Source of the DNA: Novosphingobium aerophilum
Lineage (GTDB): Bacteria > Pseudomonadota > Alphaproteobacteria > Sphingomonadales > Sphingomonadaceae
Assembly: GCF_014230305.1 (NCBI RefSeq)
Contig: NZ_JACLAU010000001.1
Span: 186,001 to 250,000 of the forward strand
DNA: 64,000 nt
Direction of reading: 5' to 3'
How positions within the stretch are numbered: the first letter of the stretch is position 1; each line of letters opens with the position of its first letter. The notes under the pieces were generated by a model, which saw only the letters and a program-made list of their open reading frames with translations, had not been told where the DNA came from and did no database searches. The translations under genes were made by a program, and so were the position numbers. This document shows positions 34,897-43,233 of this stretch, piece by piece.

Positions 34897-36057
34897 ATGG
34901 ATCTGACTTACACCCCCGAACAGCAGGCCTTCCGCGCCGAGGTCCGTGCCTGGCTGGAAGCCCATGTGCCGGCCCAGCCGCTCGAACACTTTGACGCCAA
35001 CCGCGCCGGGTTCGAGGCCCATCGTCAGTGGGAGGCGACGCTCAAGAGCGGCGACTGGGGCATGGTCACCTGGCCCCGGGAGTACGGCGGTCGCGGGGTC
35101 GACCTGATCCAGTGGCTGATCTTCGAGGAGGAGTACTACCGCGCCGGGGCGCCGGGCCGGGTCAACCAGAACGGCATCTTCCTGCTGGGGCCGACCCTGA
35201 TGGAATTCGGCACGCCCGAGCAGAAGCAGCGCTTCCTGCCGCCGATGGCCGCCGGCGAGGAAATCTGGGCCCAGGCCTGGTCGGAACCGCAGGCCGGGTC
35301 GGACCTCGCCGGAATCCGCGCCACCGCCCAGCGGGACGGCGACGACTATGTGCTGAACGGCCACAAGATCTGGTCGAGCCGCGGCGCCTTTGCCGACTGG
35401 GCCTTCGGCCTGTTCCGCGAACCGGGCAGCGAGCGGCACAAGGGCACCAGCCTGATCTTCTTCCGGCTCGACCAGCCGGGCGTCACCCGCAACCCGATCC
35501 GCAAGATCAACGGCCACCCCGGTTTCGCCGAGATCGTGCTGGAGGACGTGCGCGTGCCGGCCTTCAACCGGCTGGGCGAGGAAGGGCAGGGCTGGCACAT
35601 CTGCATGGCCACGGCGGGCTTCGAGCGGGGCCTGATGCTGCGCAGCCCGGCGCGCTACCAGGTGGCCGCGGCGCGGCTCGCCGACCTGTGGCAGGCCCGC
35701 AAGGCCGGCGCCGATCCGGTGCTGGAGGCGGACGTGGTCCGCGCCTTCATGAATGCCGAGGCCTATGCCCTGTCGATCTACCAGACCGCCTCGCGGCTGA
35801 TCGCCGGGGCCAGGATCGGCCCGGAAGCCTCGACCAACAAGATCTTCTGGTCGGAACTCGACATCCACCTCCACCGCACCGCGCTGGCGATCCTGGGGGC
35901 CGAGGCCGAACTCCTGCCCGATCCGGCCCGCATCGCCGCGGGCGATCCCGACTGGCTGGACGATTACATCTTCTCGCTCGCCGGGCCGGTCTATGCCGGG
36001 TCGAACGAGATCCAGCGCAACATCATCGCCGAGCGCATGCTCGGCCTGCCCCGCTAA
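34897..36057 (+). CDS. Acyl-CoA dehydrogenase (FadE32/31 group)
   Basis: 386-residue acyl-CoA dehydrogenase, full-length. AQAWSEPQAGSDLAGI, GHKIWSSRGAFADWAF and YAGSNEIQRNIIAERMLGLPR are family motifs (flavin contacts and C-terminal quality). Steroid-type ACADs often work as alpha2beta2 pairs; the 343-residue ACAD that follows after 17 bp is the natural partner. Step: FAD-dependent alpha,beta-dehydrogenation of a C/D-ring or side-chain CoA ester. Which step is not determinable here. Confidence 0.87.
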   Translation: MDLTYTPEQQAFRAEVRAWLEAHVPAQPLEHFDANRAGFEAHRQWEATLKSGDWGMVTWPREYGGRGVDLIQWLIFEEEYYRAGAPGRVNQNGIFLLGPTLMEFGTPEQKQRFLPPMAAGEEIWAQAWSEPQAGSDLAGIRATAQRDGDDYVLNGHKIWSSRGAFADWAFGLFREPGSERHKGTSLIFFRLDQPGVTRNPIRKINGHPGFAEIVLEDVRVPAFNRLGEEGQGWHICMATAGFERGLMLRSPARYQVAAARLADLWQARKAGADPVLEADVVRAFMNAEAYALSIYQTASRLIAGARIGPEASTNKIFWSELDIHLHRTALAILGAEAELLPDPARIAAGDPDWLDDYIFSLAGPVYAGSNEIQRNIIAERMLGLPR

Positions 36058-36074
36058 GGCCGGAGGAGCGCGCG

Positions 36075-37106
36075 ATGGACTTCACCCTATCCGACGAGCA
36101 GATCATGTTCGCCGAAACCGCCCGCACCCTGCTGGGCGACACCTGCAATTCCGAGCACTGGCGCAAGCTGATGGAGCAGGACAGCGCCTTCGATCCGGCG
36201 CGCTGGGCCGCGCTGGTGGAGAACGGCTTCACCCTGCTGATGCTGCCGGAAAGCGCGGGCGGGCTGGGCCTGGCCGAGCTCGACATGGCGCTGATCGCGC
36301 AGGAGGCCGGCTATGTCGCCCTGCCCGAACCGCTGGCCGAAAGCGCCGGGGTGGCCATGCCGATGCTGGCGGCCCTGGCGCCCGAGCATCCGTTGCTGGC
36401 CGATCCGGCCGCGATCGTCGCCCCGGCCCCGGCGATCAACCCGGTGGTGGCCGCGGCCGACCAGGCCCGGGCGATCCTGATCGAGCGGGATGGCCATGCC
36501 TGGCTGGCCCCGCGCGAGGCGGTGACGCTGGTTGCGGCGCCAACCATCGACCCGCTGCGCCGGGTGTTCCGGATCGAGTGGAATCCCGCCACCGCCGAGG
36601 ATCTCGGCCCGGCCGACTGGGGGTTGGCCTACGACCGGGCGGCGCTGTTCGCCGCGGCCCAAGGGCTGGGCATGGCCCAGCGCAGCGTCGATCTGGCGGT
36701 GGCCTATGCCAAGGATCGCACCCAGTTCGGCAAGCCGATCGGATCGTATCAGGCGGTCAAGCACCACCTCGCCAGTGCCCAGGTGGCCATCGAGTTCGCC
36801 CGCCCGGTGGTGCTGGCGGCCGCCGCCGGGATCGGCGCGCAGGACGTCTATTCGCGCGCCCGGGTGAGCCACGCCAAGATCGTCGCGCTCGAGGCGGCGG
36901 ACCTGGCCGCGCGGTCGGCGATCCAGGTCCATGGCGGCATGGGCTATTCGTGGGAGGTCGACGTCCACCTGTTCCTCAAGCGGACCCTGGCGCTGACCCA
37001 TGCCTGGGGCACGCCCGCCCATCATCGCGGCCGCGTGGCCGAACGGCTGTTCACCCGCACCGCCGGCCCCGACCAGACCTTTGCCAGAGAGGCGAGACAT
37101 GCCTGA
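36075..37106 (+). CDS. Acyl-CoA dehydrogenase, short partner subunit
   Basis: 343-residue ACAD-like protein, shorter than the usual ~380, with the middle beta domain reduced (PTIDPLRRVFRIEW). C-terminal DRTQFGKPIGSYQAVKHHLA and AIQVHGGMGYSWEVDVHLFLKR are intact. Such short, divergent members pair with a full-length subunit in heterotetrameric steroid ACADs. Its stop overlaps the start of the thiolase gene at 37099. Confidence 0.85.
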   Translation: MDFTLSDEQIMFAETARTLLGDTCNSEHWRKLMEQDSAFDPARWAALVENGFTLLMLPESAGGLGLAELDMALIAQEAGYVALPEPLAESAGVAMPMLAALAPEHPLLADPAAIVAPAPAINPVVAAADQARAILIERDGHAWLAPREAVTLVAAPTIDPLRRVFRIEWNPATAEDLGPADWGLAYDRAALFAAAQGLGMAQRSVDLAVAYAKDRTQFGKPIGSYQAVKHHLASAQVAIEFARPVVLAAAAGIGAQDVYSRARVSHAKIVALEAADLAARSAIQVHGGMGYSWEVDVHLFLKRTLALTHAWGTPAHHRGRVAERLFTRTAGPDQTFAREARHA

Positions 37107-38250
37107 AGCCTATATCATCGATGCGGTCCGCACCCCGGTCGGCCGCAAGAAGGGCACGCTCGCCCAGGTCCATCCCGCCGATCTTGGCGCGCACCCGATC
37201 AAGGCGCTGGTCGCCCGCACCGGGATCGATCCCGCCCGGGTCGATGACGTGGTCTGGGGCTGCTGCGACACGATCGGGCCGCAGGCGGGCGACATCGGCC
37301 GCACCGCCTGGCTCGCCGCGGGCATGCCCGAGGAGGTTCCCGGGGTGACGATCGATCGCCAGTGCGGATCATCGCAGCAGGCGGTACACTTCGCCGCCCA
37401 GGGGGTGATGAGCGGCACGCAGGACCTGGTGGTGGCGGGTGGAAGCCAGGCGATGAACGCGATCCCGATCTCGGCCGCGATGTTCGCGGGCGAGCCCTAT
37501 GGCTTCACCAGTCCGTTCCTCGGTTCGCGCGGGTGGGACGCGCGTTATGGCGACGAGGAGGTCAACCAGATCCGCTCGGCCGAGATGATCGCCGCCAAGT
37601 GGGGCATCAGCCGCGAGGCGATGGAGGCCTTCGCCCTGGCCAGCCACCAGCGCGCCCAGGCCGCCTGGGACGCCGGGTGGTTCGCGGACGAGGTGGCACC
37701 GCTCGAGGGGCTCGACCACGATGAGACGATCCGTTCCGGCACCACGCTGGAGGGTCTTGCCGCACTGAAGCCCGTGCGCGAGGGCGGGGTGATCACCGCT
37801 GGCGTCGCGAGCCAGAACTGCGATGCCGCCGCGGCCATGCTGATCGCGGGTGAGCGGGCGGTCAGGGAACTGGGCCTGAAGCCCCGCGCCCGCATCCATC
37901 ACATTTCGGTGCGCGCGGCGAACCCGGTGTGGATGCTGACCGGGCCGATCCCGGCGACGCAGTATGCGCTGCACAAGGCCGGGATGAGCGTGGCCGACAT
38001 CGATCTGTTCGAATGCAACGAGGCCTTCGCTTCGGTGCCGATGGCCTGGATGCAGGAACTGGGGATCCCGCACGAGAAGGTGAACGTCCAGGGCGGGGCG
38101 ATCGCGCTGGGGCACCCGATCGGCGCCACCGGGGTCCGGTTGATGACCACGCTGCTCGGCGCGCTGGAGCGGACCGGCGGGCGCTATGGCCTGCAGACCA
38201 TGTGCGAGGGCGGCGGCCAGGCCAACGTCACGATCATCGAACGGCTGTGA
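37099..38250 (+). CDS. fadA6: FadA6-type acetyl-CoA acyltransferase (thiolase)
   Basis: 383-residue thiolase. Nucleophile C89 in IDRQCGSSQQA, GHPIGATGVR with the catalytic histidine, and CEGGGQANV with the second cysteine near the C-terminus. MPEAYIIDAVRTPVGRKKG is the usual start; ATG 37099 overlaps the preceding stop. FadA6 in actinobacteria cleaves the C-ring-opened keto-CoA in the hydroxyindane propionate pathway, and context with IpdABC/EchA20 supports that assignment; a general thiolase role is not excluded. Confidence 0.85.
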   Translation: MPEAYIIDAVRTPVGRKKGTLAQVHPADLGAHPIKALVARTGIDPARVDDVVWGCCDTIGPQAGDIGRTAWLAAGMPEEVPGVTIDRQCGSSQQAVHFAAQGVMSGTQDLVVAGGSQAMNAIPISAAMFAGEPYGFTSPFLGSRGWDARYGDEEVNQIRSAEMIAAKWGISREAMEAFALASHQRAQAAWDAGWFADEVAPLEGLDHDETIRSGTTLEGLAALKPVREGGVITAGVASQNCDAAAAMLIAGERAVRELGLKPRARIHHISVRAANPVWMLTGPIPATQYALHKAGMSVADIDLFECNEAFASVPMAWMQELGIPHEKVNVQGGAIALGHPIGATGVRLMTTLLGALERTGGRYGLQTMCEGGGQANVTIIERL

Positions 38251-38269
38251 GGCGGGACAGGACGCTCCG

Positions 38270-38713
38270 ATGAGCCCGGAAACCCCCATCACCAACCTGC
38301 TCTACCGCTACGCCGAGCTGATGGATGCCGGCCGGCTGGAGGAGACCGCCGCCCTGTTCGCCCGGGCCCGGGTGACGCTGAGCGGCGGGGTGGTGCTGGA
38401 GGGTGCGGCTCCCATGCTCGAGCAGTGGCGGCGGTTCGTGCGGATCTATCCCTGCGGCACGCCGCGGACCCGTCACGTGGTGACCAACCCGATCGTCGAG
38501 ATCGACGCGGCGGGCGGCACGGCGACCTGCCGGTCCTGCTACACCGTGTTCCAGCAGACCCCGGACCTGCCGTTCCAGGCGATCTGCGGCGGTCGCTATC
38601 ATGACAGTTTCGCGCGCGGCGAGGACGGCACCTGGCATTTCGCCACCCGGGATTACTCGCTGCTCGATTTTCTGGGCGACGTCTCGCAGCACCTGTTGCT
38701 GCCGGTCGGCTGA
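38270..38713 (+). CDS. SnoaL/NTF2-like protein
   Basis: 147-residue NTF2-fold protein: NLLYRYAELMDAGRLEETAALF first helices, TRHVVTNPIVEID core strand, YHDSFARGEDGTWHFATRDYS end. Lacks the full BaiE-type Y/D/H/R set in an obvious way. Between the thiolase and an SDR in the C/D-ring operon. It may be a dehydratase, isomerase or binding protein; no specific function is claimed. Confidence 0.72.
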   Translation: MSPETPITNLLYRYAELMDAGRLEETAALFARARVTLSGGVVLEGAAPMLEQWRRFVRIYPCGTPRTRHVVTNPIVEIDAAGGTATCRSCYTVFQQTPDLPFQAICGGRYHDSFARGEDGTWHFATRDYSLLDFLGDVSQHLLLPVG

Positions 38714-38739
38714 TCCATCGCATTTCAAGGAGAGTTCCG

Positions 38740-39645
38740 TTGGGTATCTGCGACAACCGCACCGTCATCATCACCGGCGCCGCGCGCGGGCTGGGCCGGG
38801 CCTATGCCCTGGCCTTCGCCGCCGAGGGCGCCAACGTGGTGGTCAACGACATCGGCACCTCGCTGGGCGGCGACGGGCGCGACACCAGCGCGGCGGACGC
38901 GGTGGTCGAGGAGATCCGCGCGGTCGGCGGCCGGGCCGTCGCCAATTACGAGGACATCACCGACTGGGATGCCGCCGGACGGATCGTCCAGGCCGCGCTC
39001 GACGCCTTCGGGGACCTCCATGCCGTGGTCAACAATGCCGGGATCGTGCGCGACCGGATGTTCGTCTCGGCCACGGTCGAGGAATGGGACGCGACGATGC
39101 ACGTCCACCTGCGGGGGCACTTCTGCCTGTCGCGGCACGCGGTCAATTACTGGCGGGCCAAGCAGAAGGACGGGCATGATCCGCAGGCCCGGATCATCAA
39201 CACCTCGTCCGGCGCCGGCTTGCAGGGGTCGATCGCCCAGGCCGCCTATTCGACCGCCAAGGGCGGGATCGCCGCGCTGACCCTGGTCCAGGCGGCCGAG
39301 CTGGCGCGCTATGGCATCACCGCCAATGCGCTGGCCCCCTCGGCCCGGACCCGCATGACCGAGCAGGCCTTCGCCGAGAAGATGGCGACCGAGGGCCAGG
39401 CCTTCGACGTGATGGACCCCGCCAATGTCGCCCCCACCGTGGTCTGGCTGGGCAGCGCGGCGAGCGGGCACGTCACCGGCTGCGTGTTCGAGCTGGAGGG
39501 CGGCAAGATCATGCTCGAGGACGGCTGGCGGGAAGGCCCGGTGGCCGACAAGGGCGCCCAGTGGCAGCCGGCCGAGGTCGGCGCCGTGGTCGATCGCCTG
39601 CTGGCCGAGCGCGTCCCGCCGCGCAAGGTCTGGGGCACGGCCTGA
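38740..39645 (+). CDS. SDR family oxidoreductase, HSD17B4-like
   Basis: 301-residue SDR with a longer C-terminus than the others. TGAARGLG cofactor motif, VVNDIG with acidic residue (NAD), VNNAGIVRDRMF, catalytic serine in TSSGAG and YSTAK. NDIGTSLGGDG resembles multifunctional-enzyme type 2/HSD17B4 dehydrogenase domains that oxidise 3-hydroxyacyl-CoA. It starts with TTG at 38740, supported by AAGGAGAG at 38727-38734. Likely 3-hydroxyacyl-CoA dehydrogenase for a steroid CoA ester; not the IpdF orthologue, which is at 41960. Confidence 0.84.
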   Translation: MGICDNRTVIITGAARGLGRAYALAFAAEGANVVVNDIGTSLGGDGRDTSAADAVVEEIRAVGGRAVANYEDITDWDAAGRIVQAALDAFGDLHAVVNNAGIVRDRMFVSATVEEWDATMHVHLRGHFCLSRHAVNYWRAKQKDGHDPQARIINTSSGAGLQGSIAQAAYSTAKGGIAALTLVQAAELARYGITANALAPSARTRMTEQAFAEKMATEGQAFDVMDPANVAPTVVWLGSAASGHVTGCVFELEGGKIMLEDGWREGPVADKGAQWQPAEVGAVVDRLLAERVPPRKVWGTA

Positions 39646-39662
39646 GCAGGAACCCGGCAGCC

Positions 39663-40736
39663 ATGGAATTTGCCTTCACCGAAGAACAGGCGATGATCGG
39701 CGAGACGGTGCGCACCTTCTTCGCCGACAACGCGACGAGCGACCGCACCCGCGCCGCCATGGCCGCGACCGGCCGCGACGCCGGGCTCGACCGCGCCTTG
39801 TGGAGCGCCTTCGCCGGTGAACTGGGGCTCGCCGGGGTGGGACTGCCCGAGGCCCATGGCGGGGCCGGGCTGGGCATGGTCGAGTTTGCCCAGGTCGCCG
39901 AAGCCGCCGGAGCCCGGGTGGCGGCGCTGCCGCTGCTCGGCACGGCGATGCTGGGTCGCGCCATCGCCGCCGGGGGGAGTGCTGCCCAACAGGAGGCATG
40001 GCTGCCGCGTCTCGCCGCGGGCGAGGTGATCGGCACCGCCGCCTGGGGGGGAGAGCTGACCCTGGCCGCTGGCAAGCTGTCGGGGATGGTGCCCTATCTG
40101 CCCCATGGCGCCGCGGCCAACCTGCTGCTGGTGCCGGCCGCCGGCGAGGCCTGGCTGGTCGATCTGGCCGCCCCGGGGGTTACGGTCACCGGCCATGTGA
40201 CCATGGACCAGACCCGCCCGCTCGCCACCGCCCGGCTGGACGGCGTGGTGGCGGAGCGCCTGGCCGATGGCGCCGCGGCGCTGGCGGCGGCCCATGCCGC
40301 CGGATGGATCGGGCTGGCCGCCGAGGCGCTGGGCGGCGCCCAGGCGGCGCTGGACCGGACGGTCGCCTATTCGCGCGAGCGCGTGCAGTTCGGCCGCCCG
40401 ATCGGCAGTTTCCAGGCCTACAAGCATCGCCTGGCGGACATGATGGTCGAGATCGAGCAGGCCCGCTCGGCGGTCTACTGGGCGGCCTGCGCGGTCGACG
40501 AGGGCTCGCCCGAGGCACTGCTGGCGCTTCATGCCGCCAAGGCCTTCTGCGCCGAGACCTTTCACATGTGCGCGGGCAACATGATCCAGTTGCACGGCGG
40601 GATCGGCTTCACCTGGGAGCATGACGCGCACCTGTTCTTCAAGCGCGCGCGCTCGATCCTGTCGCTCTACGGTTCGCCGCAATGGCACCGCGAACGGATC
40701 GCCGCCCTGGTGATCGATCAGGGAGCCGCGGCATGA
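39663..40736 (+). CDS. Acyl-CoA dehydrogenase, short partner subunit
   Basis: 357-residue ACAD-like protein with a reduced middle domain (KLSGMVPYLPHGAAANLLLV) and intact C-terminal RVQFGRPIGSFQAYKHRLADMMV and QLHGGIGFTWEHDAHLFFKRA. Overlaps fadE30 by the ATGA junction at 40733-40736, suggesting the two proteins pair. Second of two short/long ACAD pairs in this operon. Likely FadE31/33-like by architecture. Confidence 0.85.
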   Translation: MEFAFTEEQAMIGETVRTFFADNATSDRTRAAMAATGRDAGLDRALWSAFAGELGLAGVGLPEAHGGAGLGMVEFAQVAEAAGARVAALPLLGTAMLGRAIAAGGSAAQQEAWLPRLAAGEVIGTAAWGGELTLAAGKLSGMVPYLPHGAAANLLLVPAAGEAWLVDLAAPGVTVTGHVTMDQTRPLATARLDGVVAERLADGAAALAAAHAAGWIGLAAEALGGAQAALDRTVAYSRERVQFGRPIGSFQAYKHRLADMMVEIEQARSAVYWAACAVDEGSPEALLALHAAKAFCAETFHMCAGNMIQLHGGIGFTWEHDAHLFFKRARSILSLYGSPQWHRERIAALVIDQGAAA

Positions 40737-41923
40737 AGCTGGGCTTTTCCGCGGCGGACGAGGCCTTCCGCGCCGAATGCGCCGCCTGGTTGCACGAACA
40801 GATGGCCGGGCCCTTCGCCGACATCCGCGGCATTCCCAACCTGTGCGACGCGATCCCGCGGCGGAAGGAATGGGAACAGCAGCTCGCGGCGCACCGCTGG
40901 TCGTGCATCGGCTGGCCGGAGGAATGGGGCGGCCGCGATGCCACGCTGGCGCAGCAGGTGATCTTCGCCGAGGAGTATGCCCGCGCCGGGGCTCCGAACC
41001 GGATCAACCACATCGGCGTCGAGCTGGCCGGGCCGACGATCCTGGCCTTCGGCAGCGCGGAACAGAAGGCCCGCTACCTGCCGGGGATCGCGGCCGGCAC
41101 GGCGATCTGGTGCCAGGGCTATTCGGAACCGGGCGCCGGATCGGACCTGGCCAACGTCAAGACCCGGGCCCGGCTGGAAGGTGAGCCGGGCGCCGAGGAA
41201 TGGGTGGTCAACGGCCAGAAGGTGTGGACCAGCCTGGCCCATTACAGCGACATGATTTTCGTGGTCGCCCGCAGCGAGGAGGGCTCGCGCGGGCCCAAGG
41301 GCCTGTCCTTCCTGCTGATGGACATGGACCAGCCGGGGATCGAGGTCCGTCCGATCGGCCAGATGAACGGCGAGGCCGAGTTCAACGAGACCTTCCTGAC
41401 CGACGCGCGCTGCCCGGCCGATGCCATGCTGGGCGCGCAGGGCGAGGGCTGGCAGGTGGCCATGGCCCTGCTCGCCTTCGAGCGCGGGGTTTCGACCCTG
41501 GGCCAGCAGATGCAGTTCCGCAACGAGCTGGACGCGGTGATCGCCGCGGCCCGGGCCAATGGCCTGGCCGCCGATCCGGTGGTGCGCCAGCGCATCGCCC
41601 GGGCCGAGACCGGCCTGCGCCTGATGCGCTATGGCGCGCTGCGCATGCTGTCGGGCACGGACCTCGCGGCGATCGACGGGGCGGCCCTGACGTACAAGAT
41701 CCAGTGGGCGACCTGGCGGCGCAACCTGGGCGAGCTGGCGATGGACGTGCTGGGCCAGGCCGGCGAGATCGCCCCGGGCGAGGAATACCGGTGGCCGCTG
41801 CTGCCGAACATGTATCTCTTCAGCCGGTCCGACACGATCTACGGCGGCACCAACCAGATCCAGCGCAACCTGATTGCCGAGCGCGGACTCGGCCTCCCGC
41901 GCGAGCCGCGCGGCACCCCATAA
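40733..41923 (+). CDS. fadE30: FadE30-type acyl-CoA dehydrogenase
   Basis: 396-residue ACAD matching FadE30 in many places: WSCIGWPEEWGGRD, IWCQGYSEPGAGSDLANV, VWTSLAHYSDM, FERGVSTLGQQ and DTIYGGTNQIQRNLIAERGLGLPRE. FadE30 dehydrogenates HIP-CoA in the propionate side chain at the start of C/D-ring breakdown. ATG 40733 overlaps the previous stop. In the same operon as fadD3, which makes its substrate. Confidence 0.9.
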   Translation: MKLGFSAADEAFRAECAAWLHEQMAGPFADIRGIPNLCDAIPRRKEWEQQLAAHRWSCIGWPEEWGGRDATLAQQVIFAEEYARAGAPNRINHIGVELAGPTILAFGSAEQKARYLPGIAAGTAIWCQGYSEPGAGSDLANVKTRARLEGEPGAEEWVVNGQKVWTSLAHYSDMIFVVARSEEGSRGPKGLSFLLMDMDQPGIEVRPIGQMNGEAEFNETFLTDARCPADAMLGAQGEGWQVAMALLAFERGVSTLGQQMQFRNELDAVIAAARANGLAADPVVRQRIARAETGLRLMRYGALRMLSGTDLAAIDGAALTYKIQWATWRRNLGELAMDVLGQAGEIAPGEEYRWPLLPNMYLFSRSDTIYGGTNQIQRNLIAERGLGLPREPRGTP

Positions 41924-41959
41924 CCGGCGCCGCCGCGCCGACCATCACGAGGTACGTCC

Positions 41960-42745
41960 ATGAGTGTTCCCGTTCCCGCCTATCCGACGCCGCTGGGCAT
42001 GCTGAAGGGCAAGACCGTGGTGGTGACCGCCGCAGCGGGCACCGGCATCGGCTTCGCCGTGGCCAAGCGCGCGGCCGAAGAGGGTGCGCGCGTCATGATC
42101 AGCGATTTCCATGAGCGCCGCCTGGGCGAGGCGGCCGACCGGATTGCCGCCGAGGTGGGCTGCGAACGCCCGCTCACCGTGGTCTGCGACGTGACCAGCG
42201 AGGAGGCCGTGCAGGCCCTGCGCGATGCCGCCCTGGCCCAGCTCGGCCGGGTCGACGTGCTGATCAACAATGCCGGCCTGGGCGGCGAGGTCGAGGTGGT
42301 CGACATGACCGACGACCAGTGGAACCGGGTGCTCGACGTGACCCTGACCAGCCTGTTCCGCATGACCCGCGCCTTCCTTCCCGCGATGTACGCCGCCAAG
42401 TCGGGGGTGATGGTCAACAACGCCTCGGTCCTGGGCTGGCGCGCGCAGAAGGGGCAGGCGCACTATGCCGCCGCCAAGGCCGGGGTCATGGCCTTCACCC
42501 GCTGTTCCGCGCTGGAGGCGGCCGACCACGGCGTGCGCATCAACGCGGTCGCGCCCAGCCTGGCGATGCATCCCTTCCTGGCCAAGGTGACCACCGAGGA
42601 GCGCCTGGCCGAACTGGTCAAGACCGAGGCCTACGGTCGTCCGGCCGAGGTCTGGGAGGTGGCCAACGTGATGATGTTCCTCGCCAGCGACCTGTCCAGC
42701 TACATGACCGGCGAGATCGTCGCCGTGTCGAGCCAGCGGGCCTGA
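41960..42745 (+). CDS. ipdF: IpdF, 5-hydroxy-HIP-CoA dehydrogenase (SDR)
   Basis: 261-residue SDR with the IpdF signature: VVTAAAGTGIG instead of the common TGGxxGIG, ISDFHERRLGEAADR, NNAGLGGEVEVVDMTDDQW, NNASVLGWRAQ, YAAAK and the cysteine-free SSYMTGEIVAVSSQ end. IpdF oxidises the 5-hydroxyl of the C/D-ring CoA ester. Followed after 4 bp by a MaoC hydratase with a GTG start. Confidence 0.92.
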   Translation: MSVPVPAYPTPLGMLKGKTVVVTAAAGTGIGFAVAKRAAEEGARVMISDFHERRLGEAADRIAAEVGCERPLTVVCDVTSEEAVQALRDAALAQLGRVDVLINNAGLGGEVEVVDMTDDQWNRVLDVTLTSLFRMTRAFLPAMYAAKSGVMVNNASVLGWRAQKGQAHYAAAKAGVMAFTRCSALEAADHGVRINAVAPSLAMHPFLAKVTTEERLAELVKTEAYGRPAEVWEVANVMMFLASDLSSYMTGEIVAVSSQRA

Positions 42746-42749
42746 CCCG

Positions 42750-43229
42750 GTGGCCGCGCTGATCTTCGCCCGCCCGGCCGACCTGCTGGGCCAGGAAGGC
42801 ACCCGCCTGGGGCCGAGCGACTGGCTGGCGATCGAGCAGGACCGCGTCGACGGCTTTGCCGAGGTGACCGGCGATCACCAGTGGATCCATGTCGACGTCG
42901 AGCGGGCCAAGGCCGGACCCTTCGGCGGGACGATCGCCCACGGCTATCTGACGATGAGCCTGGTCAACCTGTTCCTCCCCCAGTTGATCGAGGTGCGCGG
43001 CTTCGCCCACGCGGTGAACGTCGGCGCCGATCGTCTGCGCTTCCTGGCCCCGGTCCGGGTCGGCAGCCGCATCCGCGGCACGGGCGAGATCGTCACGGTC
43101 GAGGAGATCAAGGGCGCGATCCAGGCCGTGGTGCGCGTCACCGTGGAGATCGAGGGCGGCGAGGGTCAACCGACCGATAAGCCGGCCTGCGTGGTCGACA
43201 CGATCAGCCGCTACTTCCCCGAAGGCTGA
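42750..43229 (+). CDS. MaoC-like (R)-enoyl-CoA hydratase
   Basis: 159-residue hot-dog-fold hydratase. VTGDHQWIHVDVERAKAG supplies the D and H of the catalytic site, GGTIAHGYLTMSLV and LRFLAPVRVGSRIRG the core strands. Hydrates enoyl-CoA esters of bulky substrates; steroid clusters use MaoC proteins for side-chain enoyl-CoAs. GTG start at 42750 directly follows the ipdF stop. The next gene also starts with GTG, 4 bp downstream. Confidence 0.88.
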   Translation: MAALIFARPADLLGQEGTRLGPSDWLAIEQDRVDGFAEVTGDHQWIHVDVERAKAGPFGGTIAHGYLTMSLVNLFLPQLIEVRGFAHAVNVGADRLRFLAPVRVGSRIRGTGEIVTVEEIKGAIQAVVRVTVEIEGGEGQPTDKPACVVDTISRYFPEG

Positions 43230-43233
43230 GGCG